From JBDTSW01 sp963758845 (lineage in GTDB: Bacteria > Actinomycetota > Thermoleophilia > Solirubrobacterales > 70-9), in assembly GCA_963758845.1 (NCBI GenBank), contig CAVWWX010000002.1:992001-1056000 (forward strand): a stretch of 64,000 nt of DNA, read 5' to 3'. Shown piece by piece: positions 1-8,851 of this stretch. Position 1 is the stretch's first letter, and each line of letters opens with the position of its first letter. The translations under genes and the position numbers were made by a program. A model generated the notes under the pieces. That model worked only from the letters and a program-made list of their open reading frames with translations. It did no database searches and was not told where the DNA came from.

Positions 1-306
1 GCCCTGCTGATCGCCCGGCCGGCGGCGGTGATGGGCGCCCTCGCCGGGACCGGCATGCCGCGGCCGCACAAGTTGTTCATTGCCTGGTTCGGGCCGAAGG
101 GAGTGGCCTCGATGTTGTTCGCCCTGTTCGTGCTCCGCGAGCCCGTGGCCAACGGCACCCTGGTCTTCGATATCGCGGCGTTCGCGATCCTCGCGTCGAT
201 CATCGCCCATGGCCTCACCGACACGGTCGGGGCGAACTGGATCGAGCGGCGCATGAGCGCCGACAGTGAGCCCGACAGCGAGGCGCCCGGCGGCGCACGG
301 GGCTGA
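1..306 (+). CDS. Cation:proton antiporter, C-terminal end (cut by window edge)
   Basis: The frame is open from base 1 to a TGA at 304-306, so only the last 101 residues are present. The segment WFGPKGVASMLFAL followed by a hydrophobic stretch (FDIAAFAILASIIAHGL) matches the last membrane helices of NhaP/CPA1-type Na+(K+)/H+ antiporters, where a GPRGVAS-like motif is typical. A short charged cytoplasmic tail rich in Asp, Glu and Gly ends the protein. It would exchange cations for protons at the cytoplasmic membrane. The ion cannot be told from this fragment. Confidence 0.8.
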   Translation, partial: ALLIARPAAVMGALAGTGMPRPHKLFIAWFGPKGVASMLFALFVLREPVANGTLVFDIAAFAILASIIAHGLTDTVGANWIERRMSADSEPDSEAPGGARG

Positions 307-309
307 GGC

Positions 310-474
310 CTATCCGGCGAGCTCTGCGACGACCGCGCGGGCCGTCTGCTCATCGACGTCCGTGAACTTCATGTAGAGGTTCACCGCGTCCCGCGTGTTG
401 CCCAGCATGGCGGCCTGCTCGACCTCGGGCGGGACCGGCGGGACCTCGGACATGTCGATCGGCTGGTCGGTCAT
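310..474 (-). CDS. Small conserved-looking protein, L7/L12 C-domain-like
   Basis: This 54-residue frame lies just downstream of the CCG subunit of succinate dehydrogenase on the same strand, 27 nt away. The second half, MLGNTRDAVNLYMKFTDV, recalls the helix-turn of ribosomal L7/L12 C-terminal-like small proteins (G-x-K-x-x-AIKLYRE-x-TG). That resemblance is a judgement by eye. A TATCTT box at 484-489 lies 9 nt before the ATG, the same -10-to-start spacing seen at many genes here, which supports translation from this ATG. The function is unknown. Confidence 0.5.
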   Translation of the reverse strand: MTDQPIDMSEVPPVPPEVEQAAMLGNTRDAVNLYMKFTDVDEQTARAVVAELAG

Positions 475-501
475 CGGCGCGAGAAGATAGCGCGGACGCC
501 G

Positions 502-1401
502 CTAGGCGGGGACGGTGCCGGCGAGCCTGCCCGACACCCAATCGGTCGAGGCGATGTGCTTGGGCATGCCCAGCTCCTTCGGCTCGAAGCCGAGGGCGAG
601 CCCCACCAGCTGGGGCAGGTGAAGGACGGCGAGGCCCAGATCGCGGCCCACGACCTTCTCGGCCTCGGGCTGTTGCATGTCGAGGTTGAGGTGGCACAGA
701 GGGCACGGGGTCACCAGGCAGTCGGCGCCGGCGTCGAGCGCGTCGCCCAAGTGGGTGCCCGCCTGGCGCAGCGACGTCTGGCGGTTCATCGTGATCACGG
801 GGAAGCCGCAGCACTTTCGGGCTCCGTCGTACTCCACGACCTCTCCGCCGAGCGCGTCGATCACGTGCTCCAGGTAGAGGTCGCGGTCGGGATGCTCGTC
901 ATAGCCCAGCCGGTGCTTGGGCCTGACGATGTAGCAGCCGTAGAACGGGCCCACGCGCAGGCCAGTGAGCGGCCGCTTGACGCGCGCCTTCAAGGTCTCG
1001 AGGCCGATGTCCTCCACCAGGACCCAGAGGAAGTTCTTGTTGGTGAACCCGTCCTTGTCCTTCTCGTAGGAGAGGCCCTCGCCCGAGAGCACCTCGTTGA
1101 TGTGGGCGCGGTAGGCCGAGTCGGCGTCAAGGCGCTGCTTGCATTCCGACTGGGCGCCCTGGCAGGTCGAGCAGATGTTCATCATCGCCAGCCCGGTGGT
1201 CTGGGCGAGCGCGAAGGTGCGGGCGTTCAGCGTGTCGGCCAGCTCCTGGTTGTGCTCGGCGATGACGCCGGCGCCACAGCAGTTCGCGCGGTCGAGGGTT
1301 ACCAGCTCGATGCCCAGCCGCTCGGCGACGAGCGCCATCGAGCCATGGAGCTCGGGGGTGAACCCGCGCGATACGCAGCCGGGCCAATACGCGAGCTTCA
1401 T
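502..1401 (-). CDS. Succinate dehydrogenase CCG-domain subunit (SdhE/HdrB type)
   Basis: The protein has 299 residues and two CCG cysteine modules, as in heterodisulfide reductase HdrB and the SdhE/MfrE subunits of class E succinate:quinone reductases. Module one has C9, C41-C42 and C77-C80; module two has C156, C197-C198 and C233-C236. It should carry an iron-sulfur cluster, possibly of the unusual [4Fe-4S] CCG type, and link SdhB to membrane quinone in place of the heme-bearing SdhC/SdhD anchors. No transmembrane helix is obvious. Its ATG overlaps the stop of sdhB by 4 nt (ATGA), so the two are probably translationally coupled. No second anchor subunit follows. Confidence 0.85.
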   Translation of the reverse strand: MKLAYWPGCVSRGFTPELHGSMALVAERLGIELVTLDRANCCGAGVIAEHNQELADTLNARTFALAQTTGLAMMNICSTCQGAQSECKQRLDADSAYRAHINEVLSGEGLSYEKDKDGFTNKNFLWVLVEDIGLETLKARVKRPLTGLRVGPFYGCYIVRPKHRLGYDEHPDRDLYLEHVIDALGGEVVEYDGARKCCGFPVITMNRQTSLRQAGTHLGDALDAGADCLVTPCPLCHLNLDMQQPEAEKVVGRDLGLAVLHLPQLVGLALGFEPKELGMPKHIASTDWVSGRLAGTVPA

Positions 1402-2582
1402 TCGTTCCCCTTCGGCCCGGGGGAAACCTCCGGTTGTGTGAGCTCCTCCTCGTCTGGCTCCGGTTCGATCTCTTCCTCGCCGGTGATGTAGAGGTTGAGC
1501 TCGGTCCGGTGTTCCTCGGCGTGCTCGTAGATCCGCTTGACGTGGTCCTGCGAGTCGCCGGGCAGCTTGTGATGGACGCCCGGGATCAGCTTCGAGAGCG
1601 AGCGCATCTTGCCGGTGCGGATGCCGCGTACGGCGGTCGGCATCGACGCCAGCAGGCCCTTGATCGCGGCCGGTCGCGGGAGCAGCTTGCGCTTGACACC
1701 CGGGGCGTAGGACTCCTGGAGCAGGAGCGACTCGTCGAGCGTGCCCTTCTTCTCGATGATCTTGACGAAAGCGTGCTCGTGGTTGGCGCCGTTGTTCCGG
1801 TCGACGATCTCCTCGTCTCCCGAAGCCGCCCGGCGCAGGCGCATGATCTGGTCCATCGGCGCGACGCCCTTCGGGCAGGCGTCGATGCACGCGAAGCAGT
1901 GGGTGCAGTCGTAGATCCCGTGCGGGTCCTGGGAGAGGTCCCAGAGCCGCTCGCGGCTCTCGGCGTCGCGAGGATCGCCGACGAACCGGTAAGCCTTGGC
2001 CAGCGCCGCCGGGCCGATGAAGTCGGGGTCTGACTCCATCGACAGGCACGCCGAGACGCAGGCGCCGCACTGGATGCAGGCGATCGTCTGGGTGATGTCC
2101 ACCATCGACTCGGGCTCGACGACGCGCTCGCGCTCCGGTGGATCGCCGTCGTCGAGGAGCCACGGGGTCACCCGGCGGATCTTCGTCCAGTGAGTGGACT
2201 CCATGTCCGTGACCAGGTCCTTGATCACGGGCATGTTTCCCATCGGCTCGACCACGATCGGCGCCGGGGAGGCGTCACCGTTGCCGTTTCCGGTCGGCAT
2301 TCGGTTCGCCGCCTCGTGGGCCTCTCCGATCTGGGTCAGGCAGGCGAGGGTGGACTGGCCGTTGATCTTGACCCCGCAGGAGCCACAGATCGCGGCCCGG
2401 CACGAGCAGCGGACGCCGAGCGAGCCGTCCTCGTCGTCCTTGGCCTGGAGCAGGCCGTCGAGGACCGACAGGGTGGGGTCGAGCTCGACGTCGAACTCCT
2501 GCCAGTACGGGCCGGCGGCGCCCCCGTCGTCGGCCTCGGCCTCCGGCTGGTACCTGCGGACCTTGAGGGTGTAGTCGGCCAT
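1398..2582 (-). CDS. sdhB: Succinate dehydrogenase iron-sulfur subunit
   Basis: This protein carries electrons from the flavoprotein to quinone. An N-terminal [2Fe-2S] ferredoxin domain has C59, C61, C66, C69 and C81. Two ferredoxin motifs follow: C169-x2-C-x2-C-x3-C179 and C226-x2-C-x2-C-x3-C236. At 394 residues it is much longer than the usual 240 or so. The extra roughly 140 C-terminal residues are charged and end in an acidic, proline-rich tail. It sits between sdhA (18 nt gap) and the CCG subunit (4-nt overlap) in one operon. Confidence 0.93.
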   Translation of the reverse strand: MADYTLKVRRYQPEAEADDGGAAGPYWQEFDVELDPTLSVLDGLLQAKDDEDGSLGVRCSCRAAICGSCGVKINGQSTLACLTQIGEAHEAANRMPTGNGNGDASPAPIVVEPMGNMPVIKDLVTDMESTHWTKIRRVTPWLLDDGDPPERERVVEPESMVDITQTIACIQCGACVSACLSMESDPDFIGPAALAKAYRFVGDPRDAESRERLWDLSQDPHGIYDCTHCFACIDACPKGVAPMDQIMRLRRAASGDEEIVDRNNGANHEHAFVKIIEKKGTLDESLLLQESYAPGVKRKLLPRPAAIKGLLASMPTAVRGIRTGKMRSLSKLIPGVHHKLPGDSQDHVKRIYEHAEEHRTELNLYITGEEEIEPEPDEEELTQPEVSPGPKGNE

Positions 2583-2600
2583 CGTCGTCAGCCTACCCGC

Positions 2601-4289
2601 CTAGTAGGTCCGCTCCTGCGGCTCCCATTGGGTCATCGTGACCTCCGAGTAGGAGATGTCGGGGCCGTCTCCGTTCATGGTCAGGTCGATGTGCTTCAGC
2701 CATTCCTCGTCGTTTCGCTCGGGGAAGTCGGTTCGGTACTGGGCGCCGCGGCTTTCGGTGCGGTGCAGCGCCCCGAGGCAGCTGCACTCGGCGCAATCGA
2801 GCATGAAGCCCAGCTCGACCGCGCCGAGGAGGTCCTGGTTGAAGACGGCGCCGCGGTCGTCGATGTAGGCCTTAGTCGACTCCTGCTTCAGGCGCTGGAC
2901 GATCTCGAGCGCCTGCTTGATGCCCTCCTCGTCGCGAAAGACAGCTACGTACTTGTCCATCGTGTCGCCGAGCTCGCGCTTGATCTCCGATACCCGTCGG
3001 CCCGAACCGGGCTCCCGGGAGCTGATCTCCGCCAGCCCCGACTCCTCGTCGGCTAGCTGTGACTTAGGGGCCGCCCGGGGGGTCGTGACCTTGGCGCGCG
3101 CCGCGGCGTGGACCCCGGACCGGCGCCCGAAGATCAGCGTGTCGAGCAGCGAGTTGGCGCCCAGCCGGTTGCCGCCGTGAACCGAAACGCAGGCGACCTC
3201 GCCCGCCGCGTAGAGGCCGGGGATCGAGGTCGCTCCATGGATGTCGGTCTTGACGCCGCCCATCGTGTAGTGGTTGCCCGGCTTGATGTGGATCGGCTCG
3301 CGCGTGATGTCGACCCCGGCGAAGTCGCGTCCGACGAGCACGATCTCGCGCAGGGCCTCGTGGATGCGCTTGCGCGGCACGACCGTGATGTCGAGGGCGA
3401 CCGTGCCATCATCGAACCCCCGGCCCTCGTTGATCTCGGTCTGCTCGGCGCGGGAGACGACGTCGCGCGACGCCAGCTCCATCTTGTTCGGCGCGTACTT
3501 CTCCATGAAGCGCTCGCCGTCCGCGTTCAGCAGGTGCGCGCCCTCGCCCCGCGCCCCCTCGGTGATCAGAAAACCCTTGCGCGCCAGCGTCGTCGGGTGG
3601 TACTGGATCATTTCCATGTCCATCAGCGGCGCGCCCGCCCGGTACGCCATCGCGATCCCGTCGCCGGTGCAGATCAGCGCGTTCGTGGTCGGGTGCCAGA
3701 TCTGGCCGTTGCCGCCAGTCGCCAGGATCACGTTCTTGGCCTCGAACAGCTCCATCGAGCCGTCGCGGATGTTGCGCAGGAGGGCACCGACGCACTCGCC
3801 GTCGGCGTTGATCGCGAGGTTGGTCGTGAAGTACTCCTCGTAGCGGTCTACCTGGGCGGCGTGCTTCATCAGCTGCTCGTAGAGGACGTGCATGATCGCC
3901 TGGCCGGTGATGTCGGCGACGTAGTAGGTGCGGGCCTGCGAGGCGCCCCCGAACGCCCGCGTGCCGAGCTTGCCCTCCTCGTTCCGGTGAAACGGGACGC
4001 CGAGGTGCTCGAGGTGGATGATCTCCTCCGGCGCCTCGCGGCACATCACCTCGATCGCGTCCTGATCGCCCAGGTAGTCCGAGCCCTTGACCGTGTCGAA
4101 GGCGTGTGACTCCCAGGAGTCCTCGGGGTTGAGCGCCGCGTTGATCCCGCCCTGGGCGGCGTTCGAGTGCGAGCGGACCGGGTGGACCTTCGAGACGATC
4201 CCAACCGACACGCCCTCCTCGGCGGCGGCCAACGCCGCTCGCTGTCCGGCGAGGCCGGCACCGATCACCAGCACGTCGTGACGGGGCAT
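2601..4289 (-). CDS. sdhA: Succinate dehydrogenase flavoprotein subunit
   Basis: This is the catalytic subunit that oxidises succinate to fumarate. An FAD dinucleotide fold is present at residues 8-25 (GAGLAGQRAALAAAEEG). The SHSNAAQGG segment carries His41, the expected site of covalent FAD. The substrate-site segments ITEGARGEGAHLL and, near 345, HYTMGG are present. At 562 residues the length is normal. It is the first gene of sdhA-sdhB-CCG subunit. A TAGGAT box (4296-4301) lies 6 nt before the ATG with no Shine-Dalgarno between, so the operon mRNA is probably leaderless. Confidence 0.95.
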   Translation of the reverse strand: MPRHDVLVIGAGLAGQRAALAAAEEGVSVGIVSKVHPVRSHSNAAQGGINAALNPEDSWESHAFDTVKGSDYLGDQDAIEVMCREAPEEIIHLEHLGVPFHRNEEGKLGTRAFGGASQARTYYVADITGQAIMHVLYEQLMKHAAQVDRYEEYFTTNLAINADGECVGALLRNIRDGSMELFEAKNVILATGGNGQIWHPTTNALICTGDGIAMAYRAGAPLMDMEMIQYHPTTLARKGFLITEGARGEGAHLLNADGERFMEKYAPNKMELASRDVVSRAEQTEINEGRGFDDGTVALDITVVPRKRIHEALREIVLVGRDFAGVDITREPIHIKPGNHYTMGGVKTDIHGATSIPGLYAAGEVACVSVHGGNRLGANSLLDTLIFGRRSGVHAAARAKVTTPRAAPKSQLADEESGLAEISSREPGSGRRVSEIKRELGDTMDKYVAVFRDEEGIKQALEIVQRLKQESTKAYIDDRGAVFNQDLLGAVELGFMLDCAECSCLGALHRTESRGAQYRTDFPERNDEEWLKHIDLTMNGDGPDISYSEVTMTQWEPQERTY

Positions 4290-4295
4290 GAGCCG

Positions 4296-4301
4296 ATCCT
4301 A
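4296..4301 (-). promoter_or_regulatory. -10 element of the sdh operon
   Basis: TAGGAT on the minus strand, 6 nt before the sdhA ATG. Initiation about 7 nt downstream would begin at the start codon itself. Confidence 0.6.
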
Positions 4302-4368
4302 GTGAACGGCTTTGCCCGCCCTAAATCCGACCGTGGGACTTGGAATCGAGCGAGACGCCCGGGGTGGC

Positions 4369-5538
4369 TCAGCCGTCGGCGAGGGCGTTGCGGAGCGCCC
4401 GCCCGACCTGTTCGGCGGTGATCACGCCGCGCAGCCGGCCCTCGGCGTCGACCGCGGCCAGGCCGCCCAGCCGCCGCAGGCTCTCGTTGCCGAGGAGCGA
4501 TTCGATCGGCGTGTCCAAGGGCACGCGCAGCGCCCCGTCGCGGTCGAGGGTCAGGAACTCGCTGACCATGGCGGTGTCCCGCCGCCCAGCCGGCACCGCG
4601 TCGGCGGCCCCTCGCTGGAGGAGGCCCAGGAAGCGTTGCGCGGTGTCGACCACCGGGAACCAGGGCCAGCGGTAGCGCAGAAAGAACTCGTCGAGGGCCC
4701 GCTCGACGCTGGCGTCCTCGGGGATGGCCACCGGCTCGGCGTCCATCACGTCGGCGACGGTGATGCCCTCGATCCGGCTCGAGAGCTCGGTCTGGACCAC
4801 CGCGCCGCGCGCCGCGGAGCCGAGGATGAAGCCCACGAGCACCAGCCAGATGCCGCTGATCAGGTCCCCCTGGAAGGCCAGGAGGATGCCGATGGCGATG
4901 AAGAGGTAGGAGAAGCCCTGGCCGAGCGTGGCCGCGAAGCGCGTCGCCTTCGCCCGGTTGCCGGTGACCCGCCACGCGATGGCGCGGGCGATGCGCCCCC
5001 CGTCCAGCGGGAACGCCGGGATCAGGTTGAAGACGAGGACGAACAGGTTGATGATCCCGACCCACGCGACGACCGCGAGGGCACCCGAGACGCCGGTGTC
5101 CGCGTTGAACAGCGCCGCGTCCCAGAACTCGTCGCCGCCGGCCACGAAGCCGATGCCCAGGCAGGCGATCGCGATCAGCAGGGTCACGACCGGCCCGGCG
5201 ACGGCGATCCGGAACTCGGCGCCGGGAGAGTCGGTGTCGCGGCTCATCCGGGCGACGCCGCCGAAGAGCCAGAGGGTGATCTCGGTGATCCCGATCCCCT
5301 CGCGCAATGCAACGACCGCATGCCCCATCTCGTGCAGCAGGATCGAGCCGAAGAACGCCAGGGCGCTGACCACCGCCAGGGCGTAGGGGCCGATCGCCTC
5401 CTCTTCGGCGCCGAGCACGTCCTTGTAGAAGCCCGAGAGGGAGAGGATCACCAGGAACAGGACGAAGAACCAGGTGTAGTCGACGCCGACCCGGATCCCC
5501 CGGAAGCTGAAGAGCTTGATCGCACTGCGCGCGGGCAT
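4369..5538 (-). CDS. Site-2 protease family membrane metalloprotease with CBS domains
   Basis: This intramembrane zinc protease has 389 residues. HEMGH at residues 69-73 supplies two His ligands and the catalytic Glu. NLIPAFPLDGGR at 169-180 gives the third ligand (Asp177). About six hydrophobic segments surround these motifs. From about residue 245 (VADVMDAEPVAI) two CBS domains follow, the architecture of Rip3/SpoIVFB-like group III S2Ps, where CBS pairs sense adenylates. Substrates, perhaps anti-sigma factors, cannot be inferred. The ATG lies 6 nt after a TACGAT box. The gene is divergent from the M28 peptidase. Confidence 0.9.
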   Translation of the reverse strand: MPARSAIKLFSFRGIRVGVDYTWFFVLFLVILSLSGFYKDVLGAEEEAIGPYALAVVSALAFFGSILLHEMGHAVVALREGIGITEITLWLFGGVARMSRDTDSPGAEFRIAVAGPVVTLLIAIACLGIGFVAGGDEFWDAALFNADTGVSGALAVVAWVGIINLFVLVFNLIPAFPLDGGRIARAIAWRVTGNRAKATRFAATLGQGFSYLFIAIGILLAFQGDLISGIWLVLVGFILGSAARGAVVQTELSSRIEGITVADVMDAEPVAIPEDASVERALDEFFLRYRWPWFPVVDTAQRFLGLLQRGAADAVPAGRRDTAMVSEFLTLDRDGALRVPLDTPIESLLGNESLRRLGGLAAVDAEGRLRGVITAEQVGRALRNALADG

Positions 5539-5544
5539 GGACGG

Positions 5545-5550
5545 ATCGTA
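5545..5550 (-). promoter_or_regulatory. -10 element of the site-2 protease gene
   Basis: TACGAT on the minus strand with a 6-nt spacer (ccgtcc) to the ATG at 5538. There is no room for a ribosome binding site. It stands back to back with TAGGGT (5574-5579), which serves the divergent peptidase. Confidence 0.55.
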
Positions 5551-5589
5551 CGGGGAGGTGCGCCTCGGCCCGCTAGGGTGCCCCGCTCG

Positions 5590-6796
5590 ATGGCGGCTGA
5601 CGAGACACCACACGGCGATCCGCACCTGGACCAGGGGTGGCTTCGGGACCTGGTGGCCGGCCTCAGCGCGATCGAGCGCGAGAGCGGTTCGCCCGGCGAG
5701 CGGCAGGCGGCAGAGTGGGTCGTCGAGCGGCTCGCGGGCGAGGGCGCGCGGGCCGAGATCGAGACCGAGCGCCTTCACAACACCTTCTGGTGGCCGCTTG
5801 GCCTGGCCGGGGCGGCGGGTGCGCTGGGCGGGCTGGCGGCCCTGCGCGGACACCGCCTCACCGGCACCCTGGTGGGGGCGGCGGCTTCTTACGCGGCGGC
5901 GACCGACATGCCGCCCGGGCGGCGACACCTGCGCGAGGCGCTTCCCAAGCGCGAGGCGTCGAACGTCCTCGCCGCCGTCGGCCCGGACGACGCCGAGCGC
6001 ACGGTCGTGCTGGTCGCCCACCACGACGCTGCCCATTCGGGGCTTATCTTTCACCCGGCGATCCCCGAGCTGGCCGACCGCGCTGGGCCTGATCGAGCAC
6101 GCCAACACCAGCCCGCCGCTGATGTGGCCGATCATCGGCGGCCCGGCCGCGGTAGCCGCCGGCTCGCTGCTCGGCAGCCGGCTGCTGACCAAGGCCGGCG
6201 TCGTGCTCTCGGCTGGCTTCGCGGCCGCCATGGCCGACATCGGGTTGCGGCGGGTCGTGCCTGGCGCCAACGACAACGCCACGGGTGTCGCCGTCCTGGT
6301 GGCGGTCGCCAGAGCGCTCGCCGCCCGGCCAACCGAGCGGACCCGCGTGCTGCTTGTCTCGACCTCCGAGGAAGGGCTGTGCGAGGGCATGGAGGCGTTT
6401 GGCCGGCGCCACTTCGGCGAGCTCCCGGTCGATTCGACGTTCGTCCTCAGCGTCGACACCGTCGGCTCACCCCACCTCTGCGTCCTGCGCGGCGAGGGCA
6501 TGCGCGGCATGCGCGAGTACCCGGCGCCGGCGCTCGAGCTGGTCGACGGCGTGGCCGAGGAGCTGGGCATCGACCTGTATCCGGGCCTGCGGCTTCGCAA
6601 CGCGACCGACGGGTCGATCGCCCTCGCCGGCGGCTATGCGTGCGCGTCGCTGGCCTCGATCACCCACCTCAAGCAGCCGGCCAACTACCACTGGCCGACG
6701 GATACGCCCGAGCGGGTCGACTTCGGCAGCGTCGCCGACGCGGTGCGGTTGAGCGAGGCCGTCGTCCGCCGCCTGGACGAGCGGTGGATCGCCTGA
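5590..6796 (+). CDS. M28-family zinc aminopeptidase, apparent +1 frameshift
   Basis: Two halves of one peptidase lie in different frames. The first half (from ATG 5590) holds a membrane-like segment (residues about 70-105) and the metal motif AHHDAAHSG (H144-x-D146). The second half holds GANDNATGVAVLV (bridging Asp), STSEEG (catalytic and ligand Glu) and a C-terminal THLKQPANYHWPTD (ligand His). Removing one base in 6061-6085, for example the extra G in ccgcGctgggcctg, would rejoin them as a protein of about 400 residues. A TAGGGT box lies 10 nt before the ATG. Either this is a sequencing insertion or the gene is broken. Peptidase substrate is unknown. Confidence 0.75.
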
Positions 6797-6885
6797 GACG
6801 TGGGGCGGTGGGAAACGCCCGCAAACTGCGAAAAACCGACAGAACCAGGTTTAGGTCCGACGCGTGCGGTGTACTTTCCGCGCCT

Positions 6886-7029
6886 ATGTATGAACGTTTG
6901 CTCATACTGGAGCCGGACAACGCGCAGGCCCGCCGTCTGGGCGGTGCGTGGATCACGCTCGCGAACCTCGCCGGGCTCGCCCTCGGCGCCGGCGTCGCCG
7001 TCGCGCTGATCACCGCCCTCACCGGATAG
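6886..7029 (+). CDS. Small single-pass membrane protein, function unknown
   Basis: This is a 47-residue frame. About 20 charged or polar N-terminal residues (MYERLLILEPDNAQARRLGG) are followed by one hydrophobic helix (LANLAGLALGAGVAVALITAL). A TACTTT box at 6872-6877 lies 8 nt upstream of the ATG, matching local promoter style. No family is recognised. It lies between the M28 peptidase and the convergent AidB-like gene. It could be a chance frame, since high GC favours open reading. Confidence 0.45.
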   Translation: MYERLLILEPDNAQARRLGGAWITLANLAGLALGAGVAVALITALTG

Positions 7030-7051
7030 CCAGGGCCCGACTCGACCCACG

Positions 7052-7073
7052 TGCCGCGGCGGGTGGCGCGGCA
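7052..7073. other. Hairpin between convergent genes
   Basis: TGCCGCG and CGCGGCA form a perfect 7-bp stem around an 8-nt loop. It lies between the convergent 3' ends at 7029 and 7085. There is no T-tract, so it is only a possible transcription end signal. Confidence 0.35.
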
Positions 7074-7084
7074 GGCTCCGATCG

Positions 7085-8755
7085 CTAGGCGGCCGGCGAG
7101 TGCCGCGCGATGATCCGCCCGAAGTCGACGCCCTTGGGCAGGGTGCCGAAGGCGCGGCCGCCGTCGCCCTCCAGGCGCGACGCGCAGAAGGCGTCGGCGA
7201 CCGCGGGGTCGCCGTAGCGGACCAGCAGCGATCCCTGAAGCGCAAGGGCCATCGACTCGACGACCCGCCGCGCCCGCGTCTCGATCTCGTCGAGGTCGGT
7301 GAGCTCGTCGCGAAGCTCGGCAGCGAAGCGGTCCAGGCGCGGGTCCGAGCCGGCCGCCTCGTCGACCTCCGCGAAGAAGGCCTCGACCGCCTTCGGGGTT
7401 CGCGCCATCGCCCGCAGGACGTCGAGCGACTGCACGTTGCCCGAGCCCTCCCAGATCGAGGCCAGCGGGCTCTCGCGGTACATCCGCGGCATTCCCGACT
7501 CCTCCACGAAGCCGTTGCCGCCGAAACACTCGAGCGCCTCGACGGCGTGGGAGGGCCCCCGCTTGCAGATCCAGTACTTGAGGACGGCGTTCGCGACGCG
7601 CTTCAGCTCGGTCGCCTGCTCGTCGCCGGCGATCGACTCGTCGTAGGCACGGGCCAGGCGTAGCGACGAGATCGTCGCGGCCTCGGACTCGACCGCCAGA
7701 TCCGCCAGCACGTTTCGCATCAACGGCTGGTCGACCAGCGTCTTGCCGAACGCCGACCGGTGCGACGTGTGGTTGATCGCGGCCGCCGTGCCGAACCGCA
7801 TCCCGGCCGCCGACCCCACCGCGCAGTCCAGGCGGGTGTGGTTGACCATCTCGATGATCGTGCGGACGCCGCGGCCCTCCTCGCCGACCAGGCGGGCCCA
7901 CGCGCCCGCGAACTCGACCTCCGAGGAGGCGTTCGAGCGGTTCCCCAGCTTGTCCTTCAGCCGCTGGATGCGGATCCGGTTGCGCTCGCCGTCGGGCAGG
8001 AACCGCGGCATCAGGAAGCACGAGACGCCGCCGTCGGCCTGCGCGAGGACCAGGAACGCGTCGCACATCGGGGCCGACATGAACCACTTGTGGCCGGTCA
8101 GCTCATACTCGGCGCCAGGCCCGCCGCCGTTCAGCGGGCGGGCGGTGGTCGTGTTCGCGCGGACGTCCGAGCCTCCCTGCTTCTCGGTCATGCCCATCCC
8201 GCACAGCGCGCCCTTCTTGTCGATGGCCGGCACCAGGCGCTCGTCGTAGGAGAGCGAGCCGAACCGCGGCTCCCACTCCTGCGCCAGCTCGGGCTGGGTC
8301 CGAAGCGCCGGGATCGCCGAGTAGGTCATCGAGATCGGGCACATCACACCGGCCTCGGCTTGAGTCAGGAGCATCGCGGCCGCCGCCCTTGCGGTGTGAG
8401 CGCCGACGCCGGGCTCTTGCCACGGCGCGGCGTGGATGCCGTGCGCGACGCCGATCCTCAGCAGCTCGTGCCAGGCGGGATGGAACTCGACCTCGTCGAC
8501 GCGGTTGCCGAAGCGGTCGTGCGTCCTCAGGCGTGGCGGGTTCTCGTTGGCGAGCCGCCCCAGCTCGATCACGTCCGACCGGCCCGCGATCGCCCCCAGC
8601 TCGCGAAGCCGTCCGTGCGCCCACTCGGCGCCCTCGCGCGCGACGGCCTCGGTCAGGACCGTGTCGGCCTCGAAGACGTTGTAGCCCTCCAGCGGGGGCG
8701 CTTGGTTGAAGACCTCGTGGGTTACGCCGCCGTCCGAGCGCTCGACCGTTGCCAT
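7085..8755 (-). CDS. Acyl-CoA dehydrogenase family protein, AidB-like
   Basis: The protein has 556 residues, the length of the AidB branch of flavin acyl-CoA dehydrogenases rather than the usual 380. Typical segments are MTEKQGGSDVRANTT (FAD/substrate loop), GHKWFMSAPMCDAFLVLAQ, RLKDKLGNRSNASSEV, and the C-terminal ECFGGNGFVEESGMPRMYRE followed by IWEGSGN. AidB in E. coli binds DNA and is induced by alkylation. Relatives in actinobacteria are often called isovaleryl-CoA dehydrogenases. Which role applies here is unclear. A second in-frame ATG at 8764 would add three residues. The gene is divergent from icd. Confidence 0.85.
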   Translation of the reverse strand: MATVERSDGGVTHEVFNQAPPLEGYNVFEADTVLTEAVAREGAEWAHGRLRELGAIAGRSDVIELGRLANENPPRLRTHDRFGNRVDEVEFHPAWHELLRIGVAHGIHAAPWQEPGVGAHTARAAAAMLLTQAEAGVMCPISMTYSAIPALRTQPELAQEWEPRFGSLSYDERLVPAIDKKGALCGMGMTEKQGGSDVRANTTTARPLNGGGPGAEYELTGHKWFMSAPMCDAFLVLAQADGGVSCFLMPRFLPDGERNRIRIQRLKDKLGNRSNASSEVEFAGAWARLVGEEGRGVRTIIEMVNHTRLDCAVGSAAGMRFGTAAAINHTSHRSAFGKTLVDQPLMRNVLADLAVESEAATISSLRLARAYDESIAGDEQATELKRVANAVLKYWICKRGPSHAVEALECFGGNGFVEESGMPRMYRESPLASIWEGSGNVQSLDVLRAMARTPKAVEAFFAEVDEAAGSDPRLDRFAAELRDELTDLDEIETRARRVVESMALALQGSLLVRYGDPAVADAFCASRLEGDGGRAFGTLPKGVDFGRIIARHSPAA

Positions 8756-8851
8756 TCGCGGCATTCTCGCAGCCGGGTGCGCGGCTATGCCGCAAGAGCT
8801 GCTCAGGCGGGGCCCGCCGGCTCGGGTGCGCCGATAGCATCGCCCGTCCTC

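Noticed and set aside
4312..7029. A 905-codon open frame on the plus strand and similar long frames opposite sdhA, the site-2 protease, acyl-CoA dehydrogenase and mfd
   Set aside because: High GC leaves few stops in several frames. The amino-acid content is Arg/Gly/Ala-rich and lacks domains, while the opposite or adjacent frames hold clear enzyme motifs.
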